A program made the position numbers and the translations under genes. Below the pieces are notes generated by a model, which saw only the letters and a list, made by a program, of their open reading frames with translations, searched no databases and was not told the origin of the DNA. From Montifringilla adamsi (Eukaryota; Chordata; Aves; Passeriformes; Passeridae), in NCBI GenBank assembly GCA_017590115.1, contig JAGGNK010003335.1:10540286-10604285 (forward strand): a DNA stretch of 64,000 nucleotides, written 5' to 3'. This document shows positions 18,589 through 31,003 of this stretch, one piece after another (the first letter of the stretch is position 1; each line of letters starts with the position of its first letter).

Positions 18589-21500
18589 TTAATGTGAATC
18601 TATTACTAAATTATAATGGAGCAATTATGAAAATAATGAATTTATGATCACAACTGCTGTTGGAATAAAAAGGAAGGAGATTCTAATGACCTGTCTCACC
18701 TTTGCTGATGTATCAGAGAGAAAATGAGGCTGGGAGTACTAAATGTTATATTCAAACAGTTTACTGTATGGAGAGAACTTTCAGAACTTCACACTTACAT
18801 GAAATGGGAAATGAGTATTTATTTTGGAAGAGAAAACTATTTCTAACTGTAGAAACCAAATGCAAAAAACTGCTTCAGCTTTCATTAAGAAATTGGTTTA
18901 TTTCCCCCCCCCCCCCCCCTTTGTTTTGAGGACTTAAAACACCTTTTTTGAGGCTCTCTAATGAAAAATGTCTTTCCCCTCCAAAAATTTTGTTTTTATT
19001 AGAGTTCTGATGTGGGCAAGGCGTGTTCTGATGCTCTGAGTTGCAGGAAAATTTGTTATTATCTGGCTGTAACAAGGATCACCTGGAGATGAGAACATCT
19101 CCCTCTACAAACCAGTAAAGAACCTGTTCAAACCCGTGGCTTAAAAGTTTCTTTTTCTTTCTCTGGGTCAGTGTCCGCATTCGTTCACCTTCAAGTGCTC
19201 CTCTATTTCCTGATACTAATTTCATTTAGGTACCTGCTAACTTATAAATCTTTGTCAGAGACAATAGAAAGCATGACCTGGGCATGGTCTTTTAGAAAAT
19301 AAACCTAAACCAATTACTACAGGGAAAATACTCAGCTCTTGATTAAGACTCTGAGATAGATTTGGTGATGACTCTGTTCAGACCACAGTATAAAGCTGTT
19401 GGTTTTTTTTCTCAAAAGGATTTTCTTATGGCTGCAGAGCCATTGCTTGAGAAGTCACTGCTCTGTCCTCTTCAGTGGTTTTTGTGCTTTGATGCTCCCT
19501 GCAGGCTCTGTGCACAGAGGGAGCCCTGGGAGTCTCTGTGCTGCTGTTTGCCCAGCCTGGGCTCGTTATGGATCCTGATCCAGGGGCTCCCCGAGGTGAA
19601 AACGTGCCACAGCAAAGCTGTGTGCTCGGTGGGCTGCTGGGCTGAGGTGTTACACCACATTCCTTATCTCTGCATGGCTCTGCATCCTCTGGCTTCTTCC
19701 CCGGTGCTGCCAGGACATCCAGAATTTCTGGGTTGTGCTGGTGATGGGACTGAGAATCTCCTATCCCCTCTGTTTGCTGTTTGTTTTATTGGAGGTGTTG
19801 TTAACCTTTACTCAGTGCACTTATTTACTTCAGGTTTTAATAGTGTGATAAGGTCACTACAAATTTAGTGGGAGGCGTTTTAAGCACTTGCAGCCATAAA
19901 TCACAGTGTACATCACCTTGTGCAGTTTATCCAGAACCAGAGAAATCCATTTTGGTCCATAACATGAAGGCCAAATAAAGCCAGGTATCATAGTGAGAAA
20001 GCTTTGACATATGGCTCTGAGAGAACCTGCACACTTCTCCTCTATAAATTAACAGCTATTTTGCAGAGCTGACAAGTAGCCGATATTCTTGGAACTGATC
20101 CTATTTGTGGCTTTTCCCCCCTCCCCTCTTCCATTCTAGTCTCTTGATCTTTCCCTTTAGAAAATCCAAAGAGTAGAAAAAGCAGTCTGTTCTCTAAAGT
20201 AGGTTTTGAACCACTCGTGCTATGGACCCATGTCACAAGTCTGGTGAACTTGCTGGTAGAGCATGAAACCCTAAAACCTCAGGGACTCGCCTCTGCAGGA
20301 ATATGTTCTTATCTATTCCTTTATACATGAGATTTTTTTTTTTTCTTCTTAGACAAGACAGCTTTTGCAGGTAGGATCAAACCAGACTGCAGGTCATCCT
20401 AAGAGCTGCAAAGTCCAAGTGACCAGAAAGGGACAGCAGCAAGCCCTGTTCAAGATGTGTTGTGGGCCACTGACGTGCACTGGCCAGGAAATGGGCTCAG
20501 TAACCTGGCAGGGATATCCTGCTTTAATTCCTGTTGGTTTATGGCCCCTGCAGTACCCCAGGAGCCTGGCCTTACCCCTGCCTTCAGTCCAGCAAAATTC
20601 AAAGGGTGTTTGAGAGAGGAAGGAAGAGGGGGAGGAAAGGATTAGTTGCCAGCAGTGATGTTGGACTCCTGAACTCTCTAAATGACCCAAGAGGAGATTG
20701 ATTTCACCTGTAAAGCCCAGCAACCTCCTGGGTTTTAAGCTAGCATTAAAAATTAAATGCCAGTTTGGGTGTTATTAAAGGTGGAATGAAATTGCTTCAT
20801 CCTACCACATTCAGAGCAAGAAAAAGATGGAGACTTTGTAGAGCTCAGCAACGCTGTTACTGTGAAGTGCAAAAGTGGTGTGAGGAGGAAGGATGACTGT
20901 CTCCTCGAGTTTCTCCTTCATCTGTGCAGTGAGGGAAGAAAAAACACTCTCCCTGAGTGAGAGACAGTGCTGTGATGTCTGCCAAACTTGCCAGAGAGCA
21001 GAGTCTGGCTGGGCTGTGTGCACAGCACACCTGATGGATGCTCAAACACAGCCTCTGTGCAAACAGGCGAGTCAGGTTGTGCCAGGCACTGCTGCCTCTC
21101 ACTCAGTGTCAAATGCTCCCTGCAAGAGCAGCTCCCTGAGTGATAGATTAAAAAGCAGCAAGAGCTCATCAAAGTCCGGATACATCTCTTTTAGGTAAAT
21201 AAAACCTTGTCACTTCGGAAAACTGCAGGGACTGGGTGAATTTTTCCGAGGCCTGAGGGTGAGGCAGTTCCCCCCTCACCGTTTTGGATGTGTTTTGAGT
21301 GCACATAACCATTGCTGGTTCTGCCATTTTCAAATTAAGTCCCTGCTTGATGTTTTTCTGAAGAATTGCAGCTCCTGGAAATGTCTGATTCGTTTGTTTT
21401 CAAAGGTACAAAACTCCTACCATCATCTGCATAGGTGTATTGTGAATCTCTGACCTGTCTGCATCAGGCTGGGAGAAAAGCCAAACCTTTTTTGTCATCA

Positions 21501-22512
21501 ACCCTAGGACTTTTATCAAAGTACACATATTTTTGGAGCAATGGGGCTGAGAACAGGTGATGCACAGGACCTATGGAACCTGGTGGAGGTCCCTACAACA
21601 GGACATGAAAGTGTTGGTCTGTGTGATGAAATTCAGGGAGCCAGAGGTGCAAAGCACAGCTGTCACTGGCAGAGACCAGACTGGAGCCAGAGTCACTGGG
21701 AAAAGGGACACTCACCTTTAAACAGGGTCTGTGCCTCTACTCGTGGCTGTGGTCATCACCATGCACTGAAATCTGCAGATCCACAGCATTTTCCACGCCA
21801 AGCAATCTCTCTCAAGGTCTTTAATTATTCTGATAATCATATTTTCATTTTTTTCCTGACTAACTACATCCATAACTTCTCTTTTTCAGTAAAAGTCTGC
21901 TTAATGCGCAGCCATGTTGTAAAGTCAAGCTGCAGTTCCAACGTGCCCCATCCTAAAAGAAATATTTGTTCAAAAAAGATCCATTTCTCAGGGAAATTTG
22001 CTTTGATTTGCAAAACAGAAAACGTGTTCATTTAACTGCACCATCCCTTTGACAGGTCACTATTTCACCCTTTTTGTGCAGCAAAAGTTTATTTTTAACA
22101 GGTTTATTGCTTTTTAGTCATTTGCTTCGTAAAGCCTCACTTCAGTGCTACAGCTCTGACCTGGAGTACAGAAAATTAATTCTTTTTACAGTAGTCTATT
22201 CCTTTCACAAGTCCTCATTTTAAGTGTAGCTCAGCTGTATTACAAATAAAAGTCTGTGGTCCTGCAGGGAGTACCAAGGCTCTAATTTAATATTGTACTG
22301 GAGGCCTGACAACGTCAGCGCTGCTGCATCCAGGTTTTCTCTTTTGAGCCCTCCTCTGTCCTGGGGGGGTCACGAGGTACCAGCCTGGCTGCTGTCAGTG
22401 TGTGGATGCTGCTGGGGGTGTGTGCTCACTCTGTGCCTCTGGATTTTTCAGGCTCTGAGCCTCATTAATAGAAATTAATGTCCAAGGTGAAAGCTTATCT
22501 CAAGAATCTGAG
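18589..22512. other. Intergenic, no gene recognised
   Basis: Contains the C16 run at 18904-18919 and a T run near 20333-20344. Between 20850 and 21200 several open frames overlap on both strands. That pattern fits stop-poor GC-richer DNA rather than a gene. No domain is recognised. Confidence 0.6.
18904..18919. repeat. C16 homopolymer
   Basis: Sixteen consecutive C between two short T runs, in an otherwise AT-rich setting. It is a simple repeat. The exact length should be treated as uncertain because such runs are prone to sequencing error. Confidence 0.85.
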
Positions 22513-22580
22513 TGTGGGGAGGGGTTGTGCTGGATGGCTTTTAAAGGTCCCTTCCCACCCCAACCATTCTGTGACTCTGT
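22513..22580 (+). repeat. CR1 LINE 3'-end fragment
   Basis: GTGCTGGATGGCTTTTAAAG, then GTCCCTTCCCACCCCAACCA, then TTCTGTGACTCTGT. It matches the avian CR1 3' terminus including the short 8-bp-type tail (TTCTGTGA, CTCTGT). It is only about 70 bp, so this is a severely 5'-truncated insertion on the plus strand. Confidence 0.85.
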
Positions 22581-25467
22581 AATAAATAGGAAAGAACTGT
22601 GTGTGAAAAGAATCTGTCACTGCCAGGGTTTCATGGTGAGAGCCTCTGCTGTGAAGGCACCAAACCCCTTGGAGATACCCTCAGCTCCCTCTGCTGATGT
22701 GTGTGCAGCCCTTGGCAGATCACAGGGCCTCAGGAGAGGACACCCGAGTTTCCAAGGCATAGGCATGGTTCTGTGTGTGCCATTTGATTTCTGTCAGCTC
22801 CTTTCTGCAGTGCTTTGAGAGAGTTTGAGGGATAAAACCTTAGAAATTGCGGTTTGTCCCCTGTAGAATAGATAATTAAATGGAAATAATAGATTTTTAA
22901 GTTACGATAGAAAATTATCCACATTCAGGAGTGGGGATAAAACCACTCAGCATCTCACAGTACCACTAAAATCCACCATTTTCTTCATCTGTGGGATGAT
23001 TCAGAGCTCTGGAGAGCTTTTTCTCACCTCCTTATTTTTTGCAAAACTATTCTACCTTCACTTCCGAACTTCCTCCCCCTCCTCTGGCTGATTTTCTCTG
23101 AGGAAGTTTCCTGCTCACTGCTGACAGATGATGACCCAGATCTTGTGCATCTTTTCTGGAGAAAGCAGCTGAGCTGATGCTCCTTATTCTCCATGCTGTT
23201 TAAAGCTGGGCATGGTTCAGCAGAACTCAAACACTTTGCCCTCGAGAGTAAATCTCAAATTCCAAGGTGCATCTCTAGCATTGTGTTTCATGCTCTGCAG
23301 GCTGAGGTGCCTGTCAGGATTTCCTGTGAGCTGTGGGGATGAGTTGATACTCTCCCCCTCTCTTCTGCCTGCTGACAGGGCACTTACCATGAGATGCTGA
23401 CTGGCTCAATTTCATTTTGCTTGTGTCCTGTTGGCATCTCCATCCCTGTGAAATCAGAGACCTGCTCTTTTTGCAGGTCTGGATTCTGTGTGTACTTACA
23501 GTGAGCAGTGCTTGGACCTGTAGGAAGAATTGATCCGGGCAGCCAAGATGAAGGGCAAGAAACAAAAACATTTTCCCTTTTCCATGGGGAATTTAAGGCA
23601 GAGAGTGGAGAGGAGCAGCGTTCCCCAGGAGCTTGCTAGAAGCCCTAGCAATGGCTTTGAGGCTGCTCTGGATGTTGGTGGCAGCAAAAGAAGCACAAGT
23701 GGTGCTCTTGGGTGGAGGTCTGTGACTCTTCCCTTGCCTGGGGATGAGATGAAAATGAGATTTAATTGTCTGAACAGCACAGGATACTTTTGAAACAACT
23801 GTTAATTGTCATTTTCTCTGGTGCTATTTCTGCATTGTCAGCACTCAAGCCCCCAAACTCTTGACATTGGATGAGAATCCTTGTGTGGGGCTGGCAGGGT
23901 CCAGTGGGAGCACAGGGAACTGGAGGTGACAGAGGGAAAGGGCACAAATTCAGGATGTCATCTATAAATATGCTTCTAATTGTTACCTTGCTTTGAAAGA
24001 CTTTGGAAAAGTATGGACATATGGACTCCCTTAGCATTCAGTTGTTTTCAAGAGGCATATTGTGAGTGGGTGAGTGTTTGATAGGATGGAAATAAGGAAA
24101 CCAGAATTTTCCCAAATGGTGAATCACTTCTGGCTCTCCCATTAACAGAAGGTCTCCTTCTCAAGGTGACTTTATTAATTGGGCCCTTTATCATCTCTTG
24201 CATCACAGAGGAAAGTGAAAAGATATCAGCAACTGTGTGTGGCCCTGCAGACAGCCACCGTCTGCAAAATCATGCACTTTCCATCAAAAAGTAATTAAAT
24301 TAGCCCAGATTCCATAAGTAATACAACTGGATCTCCCTGGCACCTCCCAAGGGAAATGTGCCCGAAGTCAAATGCACTCAGAAACCATATTTGTAACTGA
24401 AACAATTATTAGTTTAATTCAGCCATCAAATTAATTTTCCAGAAGCAGGAAATGCCAGTCAGAGGAGGTGGCAGCAGAGTGCAGCTCCCACCTGCTCAGG
24501 CTCCAGCAGGACTGATGGATGCAGAGAGAGGATGGACAGACTGACCACGCTGTCTGACCACTGGTGGTGTCCAGACCACCCAGAGCCAGGAACAGCCTGT
24601 CAGTCTGCTCTCTCCTTGCTTTTCTAGATGGAATTTTTATTTTATACAATGGCACTGAAGCTCCATGAGCAACGGGCAGCTCCCTTGGCTGCCACAGCTG
24701 CTGTGTCCCATCAGCTGCAGGGAGCACAGGGAGGTTAAGACCAGGAAGAAGCCAGGGCTCCTCTTTGTGCATCAGGCACTGAAGAGAAATAGTCATGACA
24801 TCTAAATTAGAGCCTGCTAGGGCTGTAGTCAAACCACATCTGAGCATTGCCATGAAGGGCAGTAAGTGGCCTGTCACATGCAGTTTGCTGCTTTGCTCAT
24901 CCCCTGCCCTGCAGACGACCGTGTGCACGGGGAGTTGTTTGCAGCAGCAGGAATTTTCCCTATAGCCATACACCTTCCTGCCTGCTGGGGAAAGCGAGCT
25001 GAGATGTGCAGAGTTACAGCACAGGGGGTAGTGAAGGCCCTTTAGTCAGACAGCCCTTGGAAACTCTTTGATAGGGACAGAAAAACATGAATGCAAAAAC
25101 TTTTCCTTTATTTCTTTTTCCTTGTTCAGCATCAGTCTTTTCTGGGAGCCAGGACTGGGGTTAAGAATCTCCATTTCAGTCTCCATATCAGCTGCAGTGC
25201 TTTCCTGACAGGGTGCCTTTTCTGGGCTCTTTGGAGCGCTCATTTTTCCTTGCACCAGTGGATGTGCTTGCTCTATCTACACTCAGCTTGTCCTAAACTT
25301 GATTGATTTCTAGAGTTCCTTTACCTGCTGATGGGCTGTCTCTATTTGGTGCCTAAATTTTTTCACAGTTCCTTTCCTAAAGGTACTCTCTTTTCTGCCC
25401 AGCAGTTTTAGCATTGGGCTTAGATTCAACTACTGGTTATATTCTATTTTGATCTGTCCAGTGTTGA
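22581..25467. other. Intergenic, no gene recognised
   Basis: The longest open frame (24431-24973, minus, 180 codons) has no recognisable domain. The stretch 24270-24440 is AT-rich with several TAATTA-like homeodomain cores and no repeat character. It is a possible conserved non-coding element, untested. Confidence 0.55.
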
Positions 25468-25491
25468 TTTTTTTTTTTTTTTTTTTTTTTT
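25468..25491. repeat. T24 homopolymer
   Basis: Twenty-four uninterrupted T. It is either a simple repeat or the poly(A) tail of a minus-strand retroposed sequence whose body would lie to the right. No body is recognised there. Confidence 0.85.
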
Positions 25492-27195
25492 GCCACACAA
25501 ATGATTACCCTGACTGATCTTCACGCGCCTTGTATTTATCCTCTCTGCAGGTTTCTCTGTATGGTTTGGTTGGTGGGTTAACTACTTGAAATGTGACATT
25601 TGACAGCTGAGGGGTTTCTTTTTGCTGGTACACATGGATGCTTCAGGCAAAGTGACTTGAGATCTTGGATTGACAGATGAAAATAAACTTCTTATTGTGA
25701 ATTTTAAAAATTGGTTTATGAAACCTAGCACTATATGATTTCCTTCAGTGTTTCATGCAGTCAAGAACACTTAGACCCAGGCATGTAATCAGAGTTGTGA
25801 TATCTTGGTGTGTTTGAAACTTTGGGTTGAGTAACCTTTCTGGTCCAGCTTTGATACAGACTTGAAGTGAAATAAGGCAGGAGGGAGCCCTTGGAGGTAA
25901 ATACAGAATGCTTTGTGTGAGGAGTCTAGCCATCCACACGGTTGCTATTAATTGTAATGATGGTTGTGAATCCATTCTCATGGATCAGCTTGCACAGTTA
26001 CCCCTTTGGTGCCATCAGAGCACCTCTTGAGGTTCCCTCTTTGCTTTTTGCCACCAGCCAGAGCACCTGCCTCCCCTCCAGAGCCCCCATGGGATCCACT
26101 TCACCATTCTCCTCTATCAGTTCTCATCATCTGGGGTATCTCATCAGTATCTACCTCAAGGAGAGCTAAGCAATCCTGCCAAGGCACAGTAACAAAGCTG
26201 GAAGGGACAGCACCAAGCTGGCACACAGAGCACTGCCCTGTGTAATTCCCTCCCACCCTTCCCACCTTCCTGCCCTCCCAGCCCTGCTGCTCCAGAGGGA
26301 TGTGCTGCACCCAGAGCTTCACCACAAGCACCATCCATGTTAGCCCTTGAGTCTGTGCTGCTACAGAGCATCCTTCAGTTTGGCTCTAGATGTGATGAGA
26401 CAGGGATGGTCTGCAGGAAACTGGCAGTGGGAAGGGGTTTTGGCCTGGAGGTCCCAAAATCTTCCTGCTGGCCATGCTCTGCTTCACAGCACTGGGGCTG
26501 GACCATCCCTGGGGCAAGTTGCAATTCCTGCTGGTGGCCCTCCACGGAGGGATCTGACCTCAGCTGCAGTTTCCTTGCCCACTTAAGCGTGTTTATTTAG
26601 CTTTGCCAAAAAGGTGATGTGTGAAAATTGCTTTTATTACCAGAAAAAGAAATTTGCAATAAAACCTGTCTCCTTGGGTGCACTAATTCTATTTTACAAA
26701 GAAAGAACATATTGTTTTAATTAATCATATGAAAGCAAAATTAGCATGATTATGTGAAAGGTGCTGTAAATCATTCTGATCCACATCATTGAACAAAGAG
26801 CACTTAGTTATTCCAGAGTTGTTAAAGATTTTATCTACCCAAGTGAAAATTCAATTAGCACAAACCAGTCTCATATAAAACTAAGGATTCTGACTGCAGG
26901 AAAAACTTTGTATGTGAATACTACCTTGTGCCAGTTTGATAGATTACTGTAATTAACTGTATCCCACGCAAGCTAAACAAAATTTACAGAAATGTTGTTG
27001 TACAAAAGGAATATCTTCTCTCTCGTTCTTGACTAGAAATTGGAATAGTCTCCATAATATTGTTCTGATGATCCTAGTCCATGTCAAAATTAAAAAAAAA
27101 AATGCTGCCAGCAAATGCAGAGGGCTCTGACACTCACTGTTGGCATTTCCCCCCTTCCTGCTGCATCAGAAACAGGCCCTGCACTTAACATGTCT
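25492..27195. other. Intergenic, no gene recognised
   Basis: The segment 25990-26590 is GC-richer with overlapping open frames on both strands and no domain. The segment 26600-27080 is AT-rich, unique-looking and dense in TAATTA or ATTAGC cores. It might be conserved non-coding DNA. Confidence 0.55.
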
Positions 27196-27266
27196 CAACT
27201 TGAATTCAATTAGTTAACCCAAGATGTTTCAATTAAGCAACTTGAATTCAATTAGTTAACCCAAGA
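27196..27266. repeat. Perfect 29-bp direct duplication, period 42 bp
   Basis: A 29-base stretch starting CAACTTGAATTCAATTAGTT at 27196-27224 recurs without change at 27238-27266. The bases between (TGTTTCAATTAAG) contain part of the same motif. Perfect identity suggests a recent duplication. Each copy carries an EcoRI-like GAATTC and a TTAGTTAAC palindromic core. Confidence 0.9.
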
Positions 27267-28619
27267 CATTAGTAGAGAAAGACAAACCAAGAAATAAATG
27301 AGATTCCTTAGAAAAAGAGCCATGATCTTATTCTTGGCCTTCCTGGGAGTCCGGCAGAGTGCTAGAGGGACAGAAATGGAGGGCATGGCAAGTTATGCCA
27401 GAATGCATCATCCTAGTGTAAAAATAACTGTACAAATGGACACGTTTGTTCTTGGACATGTCTTTCCTCACCTGTTATTGTATTTGTCAGGCTTTGGCCG
27501 AGTTCTCCTCCTGCAAGGAGGAGTTGCTGTTGGTGTGTGCAGGGTCAGGCTCTTTGCTGCTCCATGTGTGCACTGACATATTGATACTGCTCTTGGGCTG
27601 GGGGTGGTTTTTGTCTTGCTGTCACCCTGTGGTGCTCTTGGTTTGTCTTGCAAAACACTTTATTAAGCAAATAGTAGTGGCCTGTTCTAGTGAGAGTGGT
27701 CAGGTGGAGAGGAACAGGTAGTTCTGTTTTAGTATTCCAGGTTAAGCAGAATGTGCCCCGTCCCTTATCCAGGCATAACTGGGGAAGATTTGGGGAAGAT
27801 TATCATTATCATCCCCAAAGATTTGTACAATCTGTGGAGAGGACCATGTGTACTGGGGAAGGCAGCCCTTTAGGGTCCTGAATGTCACTACTACACATTC
27901 TTGTTGAAAATGTGGTGGTTCAGTATATGACCTGGTAGTGTCTGGTGTCTGTCCTTTGTCTCATCTTGGGCTGTCTTTCCTGTGGAGACGTAGGAAAAAA
28001 CACAATAAAATTGTTAAATTGTTCAATCTGAAGGAAGAAAGGGAGAATAAAAATCAGCTTCTCTTTTGAAGCTTGGGTATAAAATGTGACCAATCTCTTG
28101 TGTGAGTTGTTTGCTTTGATTGGATTTTTGTGTAGCTTGAGCTTCCTTTCAAATTTAAATAAATGATCCCAGTTTGGATGTGAAGATGGCTTTATTTGCC
28201 AGGAGTGGCACATATTGAGGGTCGTGGCCCTTGCAGCAATATCATACCAGACTGTCTGACTTACGGGGTCTCTCTTGCTTTTTGGACTGAAAACAAAAAA
28301 AACCCAGGAATGTAAGTAAGCCTTGAATTGTAAAATGGGTTAGTGCATGTCCCTGGTCTCCTCAGCCTGCAACTAAACCTTGTTGGCAGATCTTGGCATG
28401 CTTGATAATCAAAAGCGTGCTTGGATGAGATCTCTGTGTGCCCTACCCATCACAGTGATCATCCCTGTTTGATTCAGATGGGGGAAAAAAAATCCTTACA
28501 AATTGCAGAATTGCTGGCACTGCTTTCTGCAGCACCTGAAAGTGTCTTGGACTTCTCCCAAACATGTAATGGCCTGGTCTGATTCTACTTCTATTACAGC
28601 TCAAGCACTGGAAGTCCTG
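27267..28619. other. Intergenic, no gene recognised
   Basis: Unique-looking sequence. The open frames at 27298-27721 (+) have no recognisable domain. A short 11-bp-period duplication (GGGGAAGATTT) lies at about 27781-27800. Confidence 0.55.
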
Positions 28620-28675
28620 GGGTCAGATCCTCAGCTGGAATAAATGAGGATTGCTCTGATTGCAGTCAAAGATCT
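28620..28675. repeat. Probable relic of an ancient amniote palindromic repeat (one arm)
   Basis: GGGTCAGATCCTCAGCTGGA, then ATAAATGAGGATTGCTCTGA, then TTGCAGTCAA. It resembles one arm of the palindromic element common in turtles, crocodilians and birds, in which CAGATCCTCAGCTGG(T)GTAAAT leads to TGGAGTCAATGG-like text and then mirrors itself. Here only one arm is recognisable. The assignment rests on recalled consensus text. Confidence 0.5.
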
Positions 28676-28858
28676 CTGCCAGGAGGTATCAGTGGATGGG
28701 GCTGCCTTCTTTTCTTTTTTTTTTTAAGGGGAAAAGTGGGCAAATGGAACTGGTAGCAAAGAGAATACAAATGTCTGTATATATAGGCAAAGAAAGTAAA
28801 AGTGTGGCAAGGGGAGTGAAGGGGAGAAGATGGCAGCAAACACCTGAAGCAGCTGTCA

Positions 28859-28919
28859 CAGCATCATAAAGTCATTTAGGTTGGAAAAGACCTTTAAGAT
28901 CATCGAGTCCAACATTGCT
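28859..28919 (-). repeat. CR1 LINE 3'-end fragment, minus strand
   Basis: On the plus strand it reads CATCATAAAGTCATTTAGG, then TTGGAAAAGACCTTTAAGA, then TCATCGAGTCCAAC. This is the reverse complement of the avian CR1 3' end (GTTGGACTCGATGATCTTA, AAGGTCTTTTCCAACC). Homology stops after about 60 bp, so the copy is strongly 5'-truncated. It is well preserved, so relatively young. Confidence 0.88.
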
Positions 28920-30869
28920 GTCACTGCAGTTTAAGTGAAAACATTTACCTGCAGCACAAGCGAAAGCTCTGTCTGTGTGACTAAAGTTATGTTTGAGCTT
29001 GGAGGTGAACAGGTAGAGAATTCATTTTTGTCTTTAAAAAAGAAAATACAAGTGTAAACCCCCAGAAATGAACATTCCCCCCTGTGCCAGTGAGGGCATC
29101 AGTGGGGTGTGACAGCTACACCCCCTGTACAGCCCCCATCCCACAGCACCTCTGCATCCTTTTCCAGAGCAAATCCCTCTTTCTCAGCAGTTCTCCTCCC
29201 CTGCCAGTTTAATTTCAATACAGCTGGATTTCAGGCTTCCTCCTCTTAATCCCCACTTATTTCTTTAAACAGAAATGGTCAACCATTTTGGGGCAAGGTG
29301 GATTAGTGGAAGTGTTGGCAGAGAGCAATCTCTGTGTGGGAACACCCACAGCGTGTTTCCTCCAGTGCCAGATTAGCTCGGCTGGCCCCTGCTGAGTGAG
29401 GAAATGGGTCATTGCTAATGTTGTTTAATTTTGCTTTCCGAGATGGGCTCTGGCTGCCTTAGCTCTGTGTGGCTCAGCTCTGTTTCATTTGCCACTCACA
29501 AGCCTCTGTGCCTTTCAATAGCAGGATGGCAGTGATGACACTTTCACAGAGCTGAAGTGATTCACTTGTGGGGTTTTTTGCCCTCCTCAAATTTTGCTGG
29601 TTTAAAATCAATCATTCATAAAGTAATTTCTTCATCCTTTTCTCTTTGGCCCCCTTACACTCCCTTGGTCTGTTTGCTGACCGAACACTAACTCATAATC
29701 CTACAGCTGTCACATTGTGGAGTTTATTTGCCTAGTCACTTTTTGTTTTGCAAAATTAATTAGATTAGGATAGATTTAAGTGACTGTGGAAGCTGGTGAT
29801 GAAACATTACGTTCTCATTAGCTGGAATAATTCAGTTGCTCTGCTGTAATCTGCAGAATCTCCACAGAGTCAACAAGATGGATGTGAGTGAGAGGAGGGG
29901 AAGTTTTGTAGTGACCTCTTGCCAGGGGGAGGTGGTGGGATGGTTCCTTGCAATCAATATCCCTCCTTTGGAAAGGGCATCCTTGCTGGTCCGAGCCATG
30001 GGGCATGACCAGGAGGCTGCTCCTGTTTTTCAGGAGCAGAGTCAGCACTTCTGGTGCATCTCCAAGGCACTTGGCTGTCTGCCCCTTCCCCCTGCTGAAG
30101 GGTCCCTTCCCCACCCTGTCATTGCAGGTCTCCTGCTTGGAAAGGCAAAAACTGTTTCTTCTTTTACAAATAGAGAAGAATAGAGAGGAAAGGAAAGAGA
30201 AAAGATGACAGGGAAAATCAAGTCAGACAGAAGTCTGTGTAGCAAATGGGACAGAGTTTTGGTTTTGGGCTCATATGTCCAAGAATGTGTGATTTGAACA
30301 TGTTGAGTTGGTTTTTGTCATCAAAAATTCTACCATGATATAGGTAATAAAAAAAAAGAGAGGGTTTTCTATTGGGATGAATAAAGATCCAAATTTTATA
30401 TCAGAGTAAAATAGGATTTCAATGTTGTTCTAGATTTTCTAGCCTGAAAAGGTAGATTTTTGGGGACCCCTGTTTTAGACCTCAAGCTTCCATGTGCAAA
30501 TGGCTGTTGTTGGTTTATGGAAATCTTCCATGCTTCCATGTGGGAGGATGGAGCTCTGCTCCTGCAGGGAGGATAAGCTGTCAGGAATGTTGAGCCTGTG
30601 AGCAGAAAGGTGATTGAATCCCTGGGAGACAAACAGCTGGAGCTGCACTGCCATAAGGCTGGGGGCATGGATCTGGGGCTGGATGAGTCCTTTCTATAAA
30701 TAATTGCTGAGAAATACAGCACTTGGGATGCTAAGGACAGAAAACAATGCCAGAGACAAAAATGCACAGCTGGGGAATACTCTGAGAGACTGGAATGAAT
30801 CACAGAGTGAAAAACAAACCAGACCAGGGGAAGGTTCTGGGGTGATAGCAAATAATGATGCACCTCTGC
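28920..30869. other. Intergenic, no gene recognised
   Basis: No exon or repeat is recognised. The stretch 29690-29840 is AT-rich and unique-looking with a TTAATTAGATTAGG core, and may be a conserved non-coding element. Open frames at 29818-30245 overlap on both strands and look spurious. Confidence 0.5.
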
Positions 30870-31003
30870 TGTAAAGAGCCTTGAAAGAAAGGCACTTGGT
30901 GAAAGTGCTTTATAAGCTGTACACTGGATTGAATTCCCACTGAGGCCAATGGAATTGCTCCCATTTATTTTTTTTAATGAGTTGATTTGGGCCTCAGTGG
31001 CCA
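30870..31003. repeat. Probable relic of an ancient amniote interspersed repeat
   Basis: The left part (TGTAAAGAGCCTTGAAAGAA, then TGAAAGTGCTTTATAAG) resembles the old GTAAAGCGCTTTGAGA...GTGCTATATAAG repeat text. The right part (CCCACTGAGGCCAATGGAAT, then TTGATTTGGGCCTCAGTGG) resembles the CCACTGAAGTCAATGG...GATTTGGGCC text found in turtle and archosaur repeats. Both were recognised from memory and are degraded. The family name is uncertain. The longest open frame in the window (30396-31052, minus, 218 codons) runs straight through it, which argues that the frame is not coding. Confidence 0.45.

Noticed and set aside
24431..24973. A 180-codon minus-strand open frame.
   Set aside because: No domain, signal or homologous family is recognised, and the composition looks like translated non-coding DNA.
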